NCBI GenBank assembly: GCA_900544365.1
Contig: UQVF01000056.1
Location: forward strand, 1-10,547
From: an uncultured Veillonella sp.
Lineage (GTDB): Bacteria; Bacillota; Negativicutes; Veillonellales; Veillonellaceae
Direction: 5' to 3'
DNA: 10,547 bases
Shown: positions 6,103 through 10,547 of the stretch, one piece after another
Position numbering within the stretch: position 1 is the first letter of the stretch
Layout: each line of letters begins with the position of its first letter
The notes under the pieces: model-generated
Databases searched by the model: none
Told to the model about the DNA's origin: nothing
What the model saw: only the letters and a program-made list of their open reading frames with translations
Translations under genes and position numbers: made by a program

Positions 6103-7281
6103 ATGGCATCGTCATACATGCTACAATTTCATCTTGGCGCCGTAGAAACGGTCATACTCTCACTCTTTTCCTTTTTACTAGGCACCTTTATGCACAAGCA
6201 CATCAATATCTTGCATCGTTGGGCTATTCCAGTCCCTGCTATTGGCGGTTTAACCGTAGCAGTGCTTCTATTCCTATTACAAATTTCTGGCCTTATCCTA
6301 ATTACTTTGGATAAAGCTGTTCTTGTTCCCGCTATGGTGGCATTCTTCGCCACAATGGGTCTAGTAGCACCGGTACAAATTTGTACATCTTCTCTAAAAG
6401 CTATCCCTCGCTACTGGGGTATGAGTACTTTACTTGTGATTATGCAAATTAGCATCGGTTTAGGACTAGCGAGTTTGTTCGGATTAGATAAACACTATGC
6501 CATTTTATTAGGTTCTCTTTCTCTTGAAAGTAGTTACAACTTTGTCTCTGCCTTGGGTCATGATTTAGGCAATGCCTTAAATGGTGAAACGGTAGCACAT
6601 GGTATTATTGCTTTCACTACCATTATCGGTGTATTCATCGGTGGTCCTATGGGACAATATTTAATCGAGAAATTCAATCGTTATGAAACAGCTCCTCCAC
6701 CAGATTCACCAGCACCTACACCGATTGGCATCATCATTAATTTATTGCTAGTATTACTCTGTGTGAGTATCGGCATCGGTGGTTCCCACTACTTATTAGA
6801 TACCTTTGGATTGCATATTCCTACGTTTATAGTATCTATGTTATTGGCCATTGCTATCCGTAACGGCGGATGCTATGGGGGGCAAACGTTCATCAATTCT
6901 AAAGCTATTGCCTTGTTCAGTCAAATTAGTATTACCATCTTCTTAACTACTGTGTTCATGAGCGTACCTATGATCGCATTACGTGCGCTTACAGGACCAA
7001 TGCTTGTGATTCTTGTGGTACAAGTCATTGCGATTATTCTGTTTACACGATTCATCGTATTCCCTGTGCTGTGTAAAGATTACGACGGTGTTGTCATCGG
7101 CGCCGCCCTCCTTGGCCACGGCTTAGGTATCACGCCAAATACAGTAGCCACCATCGCTACCCTCGGTGGTCGCTACAGAAAATCTGTAAAAGCTTTCCTA
7201 GTTGTTCCAATTACAGCTACTGTATTAATCAATGTATTCGGTATTCCTATCTTGCATTGGATTATGCAGTTCTACTGGTAA
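6103..7281 (+). CDS. gltS: GltS-family sodium/carboxylate symporter, divergent
   Basis: A multi-pass inner-membrane carrier related to the sodium/glutamate symporter GltS (ESS family), with around ten hydrophobic segments in 392 residues. Family-like blocks include PVPAIGGLTVAVLL, AFFATMGL, the IGGPMGQYLIEKF region that leads into a Pro-rich central loop (about 199-206), PTFIVSMLLAIAIRNG, KDYDGVVIGAAL, GHGLGITPNTVATI and KAFLVVPI near the end. The first re-entrant motif, SGGHGTG in E. coli GltS, is replaced by ESSYNFV at about 142-148, and the second keeps only GLG-TP. Substrate preference may therefore differ from glutamate. ATG 6103 is preceded by AGGAGG at 6091-6096 with six bases between. 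It is transcribed alone from its own promoter. The fold assignment is firm; the substrate is inferred. Confidence 0.85.
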   Translation: MASSYMLQFHLGAVETVILSLFSFLLGTFMHKHINILHRWAIPVPAIGGLTVAVLLFLLQISGLILITLDKAVLVPAMVAFFATMGLVAPVQICTSSLKAIPRYWGMSTLLVIMQISIGLGLASLFGLDKHYAILLGSLSLESSYNFVSALGHDLGNALNGETVAHGIIAFTTIIGVFIGGPMGQYLIEKFNRYETAPPPDSPAPTPIGIIINLLLVLLCVSIGIGGSHYLLDTFGLHIPTFIVSMLLAIAIRNGGCYGGQTFINSKAIALFSQISITIFLTTVFMSVPMIALRALTGPMLVILVVQVIAIILFTRFIVFPVLCKDYDGVVIGAALLGHGLGITPNTVATIATLGGRYRKSVKAFLVVPITATVLINVFGIPILHWIMQFYW

Positions 7282-7322
7282 TCTAAGTATTTTCTCATTG
7301 GATTTACGATTATCCATTACAT

Positions 7323-7354
7323 ATACCCCAACCTACTGCAATAGGTTGGGGTAT
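7323..7354 (+). terminator. Intrinsic terminator of the GltS gene
   Basis: A perfect 13-base-pair stem, ATACCCCAACCTA (7323-7335) with TAGGTTGGGGTAT (7342-7354), loop CTGCAA, then a T-rich TCTTATTAT. It begins 42 bases after the stop codon. The stretch 7355-7460 beyond it holds nothing I can identify. Confidence 0.85.
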
Positions 7355-7460
7355 TCTTATTATGCAATGCATACTATTGAGACTAACACACTACATATGT
7401 AAAAACATCAGATTTTCATTATATTCCTATGTTATAACAATTACTGTAGACCATATATCA

Positions 7461-7504
7461 AAATAGAGGAAAGTTGATACTTTTTAATCAACTTTCCTCT
7501 ATTT
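7461..7504 (-). terminator. Hairpin terminator of the gntKP operon
   Basis: An 18-base inverted repeat (AAATAGAGGAAAGTTGAT at 7461-7478 with its exact complement at 7487-7504) and an 8-base loop. Read on the minus strand it starts 67 bases after the gntP stop and ends in ATTTTG, a short T-run. The stem is long but not GC-rich, so it may also act as a 3'-end stabiliser. Confidence 0.7.
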
Positions 7505-7571
7505 CATTTGTGAGCTATTTTATTATAGCCCCTTTTGTATCACATATGTACTTGTCATCTCATAATTGTAA

Positions 7572-8891
7572 TTATAAGAATAGATTAATGATTTCTACAC
7601 CAATTAGTCCACATACGGCAATCACTGTTTCCACCATACACCAAGAGCGTAATGTTTGTTTTACAGTTAATCCAAAGAATTCTTTAAATAACCAAAATCC
7701 TGGGTCATTTGGTGGGCTAAAGAATACAGATCCCGCACCTACAGCGATTACCATCAATTCAGGGCTAACACCTGTTAATGGAATTAACGGTGCTACGATA
7801 CCACCAGCTGTCATAGCTGCCACTGTAGCAGAGCCAACAGCAATTCTAATCACCACAGCAATTAACCAAGCTAATACTAATGGAGATACATTCACTTGCA
7901 TTACAAGTTCACCAATATAGGTACCCACACCGCTATCGATCAACACTTGTTTTAAGGCTCCACCAGCACCTACAACAAATAAAATCATTGCTACTGTTAA
8001 AATTGCTTTTTCAGAAGTAGCCATAATATCTTTCATAGATTTACCACGAGCGAAGCCAAATGTATAGAACGCAATAATCAAAGAAATTGTTAATGCCACA
8101 GATGGATCACCAATGAAGTTAAGGATGACCATTACTGGAGATGCTTTTGGCAAGTTAATCATTTTACCAATAGCTGTAGCCGCCATCAAAATAACTGGTA
8201 TTAGGGCAGTAAAGATAGATACTCCAAAGGATGGCATTTCCTCTTCTGTAAAGTCTTTATCATTGTGAAGACCTTCTGGGATATCTGTTTTAATATCTTT
8301 CACCGTATTATACAATAATGGACCTGCCAAAATAACTGTAGGAATACCAATTAAGATACCATATACCAACGTTAATCCAATATCTGCATTAAATAGTACA
8401 GAAATCGCTGTGGGACCTGGATGTGGCGGTAAGAAACCATGTGTTACAGATAAGGCTGCTACCATTGGCATTCCTACCTCTAACAATGGAATATCCGCCG
8501 ATTTAGCAATGGTAAAGATCAAAGGAATCAATAAGACGAAACCAATTTCATAGAATAAAGCAATCCCTACAATGAATCCAGTTAAACATACGGCCCATCT
8601 TACATTGTTACGACCAAACATGTTGATCAAGGTAGTCGCAATACGTTGCGCTCCACCACTATCGGCCATCAATTTACCTAAAATAGCACCGAAACCTACT
8701 ACGATGGTTAAGCCTCCTAAGGTGGCTCCTAAGCCTTTTTGAATAGTTGGAAAAATTTTGTCAATTGGTAATCCTTCACCAAAGGCTAATAATACACAGA
8801 CCAATAGCAATGATAAAAAGCTATTCATCTTTACTTTTACGATTAGGAAAAATAGTAAGATAATTCCTAATGCAAGAATGATTAACGGCAT
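7572..8891 (-). CDS. gntP: Gluconate permease, GntP/GntT family
   Basis: A proton-coupled gluconate uptake protein of the inner membrane. The 439 residues closely follow E. coli GntU/GntT in length and sequence: GFGAILGKLMADSGGAQRIATTL, ALFYEIGFVLLIPL, the family signature SVTHGFLPPHPGPTAI, FTEEEMPSFGVS, GGALKQVLIDSGVG, IAVGSATVAAMTAGGI and NDPGFWLFKEFF near the C terminus. A dozen or more hydrophobic segments are visible. The start ATG (complement of 8889-8891) has AAGGAG seven bases upstream (complement of 8899-8904). It follows gntK with an 18-base gap, so the two are cotranscribed: the permease brings in gluconate and the kinase traps it. Related sugar acids cannot be excluded as substrates. 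Confidence 0.95.
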   Translation of the reverse strand: MPLIILALGIILLFFLIVKVKMNSFLSLLLVCVLLAFGEGLPIDKIFPTIQKGLGATLGGLTIVVGFGAILGKLMADSGGAQRIATTLINMFGRNNVRWAVCLTGFIVGIALFYEIGFVLLIPLIFTIAKSADIPLLEVGMPMVAALSVTHGFLPPHPGPTAISVLFNADIGLTLVYGILIGIPTVILAGPLLYNTVKDIKTDIPEGLHNDKDFTEEEMPSFGVSIFTALIPVILMAATAIGKMINLPKASPVMVILNFIGDPSVALTISLIIAFYTFGFARGKSMKDIMATSEKAILTVAMILFVVGAGGALKQVLIDSGVGTYIGELVMQVNVSPLVLAWLIAVVIRIAVGSATVAAMTAGGIVAPLIPLTGVSPELMVIAVGAGSVFFSPPNDPGFWLFKEFFGLTVKQTLRSWCMVETVIAVCGLIGVEIINLFL

Positions 8892-8909
8892 TCTTAGTCT
8901 CCTTTCTAA

Positions 8910-10463
8910 TTATAAACGACTAAATGGATGTTCCTTTTGGAACTGAACAAGACGTGCCAAATCGTCCTTCATATGAATATACAAACTTTCATAAATAGAG
9001 AAAAGTTCATCATATACCTCTTGATTCTGCTCCTTAGGGTAATAGATACATTCAGGTTGCACCAATTCAGCTGTATCATTTATATCTGATAAAGTGCCAT
9101 CAGAAATAAACCCTAATACAGCGGCACCAAAGGAGGCGCCTTCACTATTATTTGGTAAGGTGATATGTTCACCGAATATATCACTCATAATTTGTACCCA
9201 TAATTCAGATTTAGTGAAAGAGCCACTAATACGGATATCTTTCACATCTTCAAACTCACGTAATGCATCAAGAACAAAACGCAAGCTATAACAAATACCT
9301 TCCATAGTAGCACGAATCATGTAAGAACGACTATGATTTAAGGATAAGCCTACGAATGCACCCCGTAAATCAGAATTCCAATAGGGAGCCCGTTCACCAG
9401 TAAAATATGGCATTAATAATAATCCACCAGATCCAGCCGGTACATGTCTAGCTTTCATGGTCATTAAGTCGTAAGGGTCCACCGATAACTGTTCCATTTG
9501 GGAACCATGATAGTGGAGGATCCGATCACGCATCCAGCGCATAATCATACCACCATTATTGATAGCTCCGCCAGCCACCCACATAGTATCTGTTAAATTA
9601 TAGCACCACGTGCGACCTTTAGAATCCATTTGCGGTTTTTCTGTAAGCATACGTATAGCACCAGATGTACCTATAGTAGCACTTAACTGTCCTTTGGAAA
9701 CAGCACCAATACCAACATTTACAAGTACCCCATCAGTAGCACCGATGACAACCGACGTATTTACAGGCAAACCCAATCGCTCTGCCACGTTGGCCACTAA
9801 TTTACCACTATATGTTGTGGATACTACCTTAGGCAGTTGCTCTTCTTGAATCCCTACATAGTGTAAAATCTCTGGGTCCCAAGTTTCGGTAAAGGCATTG
9901 AATAAACCAGAACTAGAGGCAACAGATTTATCTGTAACCCACTCGCCTGTCATCAACCGGAACATGTAATCTTTAATAGATCCAATATGAGCCATGCGAC
10001 CAAAGATTTCAGGTTGATTTTCTTTGACCCATATGATTTTAGCCAATGGATACGAGGCATGCAACGGACAGCCCGTTCTAAAATAGAATTGTTTACACGC
10101 TTCATCTTGTTCCATCCGGTGTACAATAGTAGAACTTCTGCTATCCGCCCAGGTAATCATATTGCCTAATAGGTCAAACTGTTCGTCTTGAGGAATAAAG
10201 CTATGCATAACAGAGCTCAATGCAATCCCGGATATAGTGACTAATTTATATTGTAAGTCCTTTACTACTCCAGCAATGACTGCTTCTGCCGCATCATAAA
10301 TTTGTTGAGGATTCTGCTCTGCTCGATCATATTGTGGTGTTTCTAGCGGATAAAAAGCGTCTCGTACAGCTACCGATTTACCTTGTGCGGTATACGCCAT
10401 AGCACGGACACCTGTAGTTCCTACATCAACGCCTATCCATACTGTTTCTTTAACTTCTGACAT
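8910..10463 (-). CDS. gntK: Gluconokinase, FGGY carbohydrate kinase family
   Basis: Phosphorylates gluconate with ATP to 6-phosphogluconate in the cytoplasm. At 517 residues it matches the Bacillus-type FGGY gluconokinase, not the short P-loop enzyme of E. coli. Visible motifs are the phosphate-1 loop VDVGTTGVRA with D13, ITWADSRS, GATDG with the likely catalytic base D244, the adenosine-side IGTSGAIRM, FTGERAPYWNSDLRGAF, and GASFGAAVLGF near the end. The start has AGGAG (complement of 10471-10475) seven bases upstream. It is the first gene of a two-gene operon with the gluconate permease, which supports gluconate over xylulose or glycerol as substrate. A long palindrome immediately upstream is the likely control site. 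Confidence 0.92.
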   Translation of the reverse strand: MSEVKETVWIGVDVGTTGVRAMAYTAQGKSVAVRDAFYPLETPQYDRAEQNPQQIYDAAEAVIAGVVKDLQYKLVTISGIALSSVMHSFIPQDEQFDLLGNMITWADSRSSTIVHRMEQDEACKQFYFRTGCPLHASYPLAKIIWVKENQPEIFGRMAHIGSIKDYMFRLMTGEWVTDKSVASSSGLFNAFTETWDPEILHYVGIQEEQLPKVVSTTYSGKLVANVAERLGLPVNTSVVIGATDGVLVNVGIGAVSKGQLSATIGTSGAIRMLTEKPQMDSKGRTWCYNLTDTMWVAGGAINNGGMIMRWMRDRILHYHGSQMEQLSVDPYDLMTMKARHVPAGSGGLLLMPYFTGERAPYWNSDLRGAFVGLSLNHSRSYMIRATMEGICYSLRFVLDALREFEDVKDIRISGSFTKSELWVQIMSDIFGEHITLPNNSEGASFGAAVLGFISDGTLSDINDTAELVQPECIYYPKEQNQEVYDELFSIYESLYIHMKDDLARLVQFQKEHPFSRL

Positions 10464-10478
10464 CTATCTACTCCTAAC

Positions 10479-10516
10479 ACAAACTCTATTGATACTATTG
10501 TATCAATAGAGTTTGT
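10479..10516. promoter_or_regulatory. Long palindrome upstream of gntK, operator candidate
   Basis: ACAAACTCTATTGATAC (10479-10495) is the exact reverse complement of 10500-10516, leaving a four-base centre. It ends three bases before the gntK ribosome site. On the minus strand TACAAT (10503-10498) inside it could be a -10, with no convincing -35. Without a T-run on either side it does not look like a terminator. A dimeric repressor of the gluconate operon (GntR- or LacI-type) is the natural guess, but no regulator gene is in the window. Confidence 0.55.
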
Positions 10517-10547
10517 TCACATTAAGTATGCTTTTATACAATATATC

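Noticed and set aside
7474..7920. 148-codon open frame on the + strand
   Set aside because: It lies antisense to gntP, starts inside the terminator hairpin, has no ribosome site and encodes a sequence typical of the reverse complement of a membrane protein.

Overview
The window looks like chromosome from an AT-rich anaerobe that ferments by the pyruvate formate-lyase route. It has strong AAGGAG/AGGAGG ribosome binding sites. The mix of genes (FGGY-type gluconokinase, GntT-type permease, GltS-type carrier, long glutamine-dependent NAD synthetase, PFL) would suit a Negativicutes bacterium such as Veillonella. That placement is inference from style and gene content, not from a marker gene.

Layout, left to right. 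(1) A monocistronic glutamine-dependent NAD+ synthetase gene, nadE (166-2388, +), with an extended -10 promoter. (2) A pyruvate formate-lyase operon (2638-5786, +): a PFL catalytic subunit, a separate 79-residue glycyl-radical protein, and the activating enzyme PflA. It is closed by a strong intrinsic terminator at 5817-5851. (3) A divergent GltS-family carboxylate carrier (6103-7281, +) behind a good promoter and a highly structured leader, with its own terminator. (4) A convergent gluconate operon on the minus strand: gluconokinase gntK (10463-8910), then permease gntP (8891-7572). A long palindrome lies just upstream of gntK and a hairpin lies after gntP.

The most striking point is the PFL. 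In E. coli PflB (about 760 residues) the radical glycine sits near the C terminus of the same chain. Here the large protein (709 residues) keeps the Cys-Cys active site (C406/C407) but loses the whole glycyl-radical segment and ends in an unrelated acidic, cysteine-containing tail. The missing segment, with its RVSGYA motif, is encoded right after it as a separate gene with its own Shine-Dalgarno sequence and ATG. That gene is in the same frame as pflA, with only a TAA and two codons between. This looks like a two-subunit PFL in which the radical subunit is obligatory rather than a spare part.

Functionally the genes cover fermentative energy metabolism: uptake and phosphorylation of gluconate to 6-phosphogluconate, non-oxidative pyruvate cleavage to acetyl-CoA and formate, carboxylate/amino-acid uptake, and NAD supply. 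Possible regulation visible in the DNA includes a Fur-like box between the -35 and -10 of the pfl promoter, a three-way-junction leader ahead of the GltS gene, and a palindromic operator candidate ahead of gntK. No mobile element, CRISPR array, tRNA or rRNA was seen.
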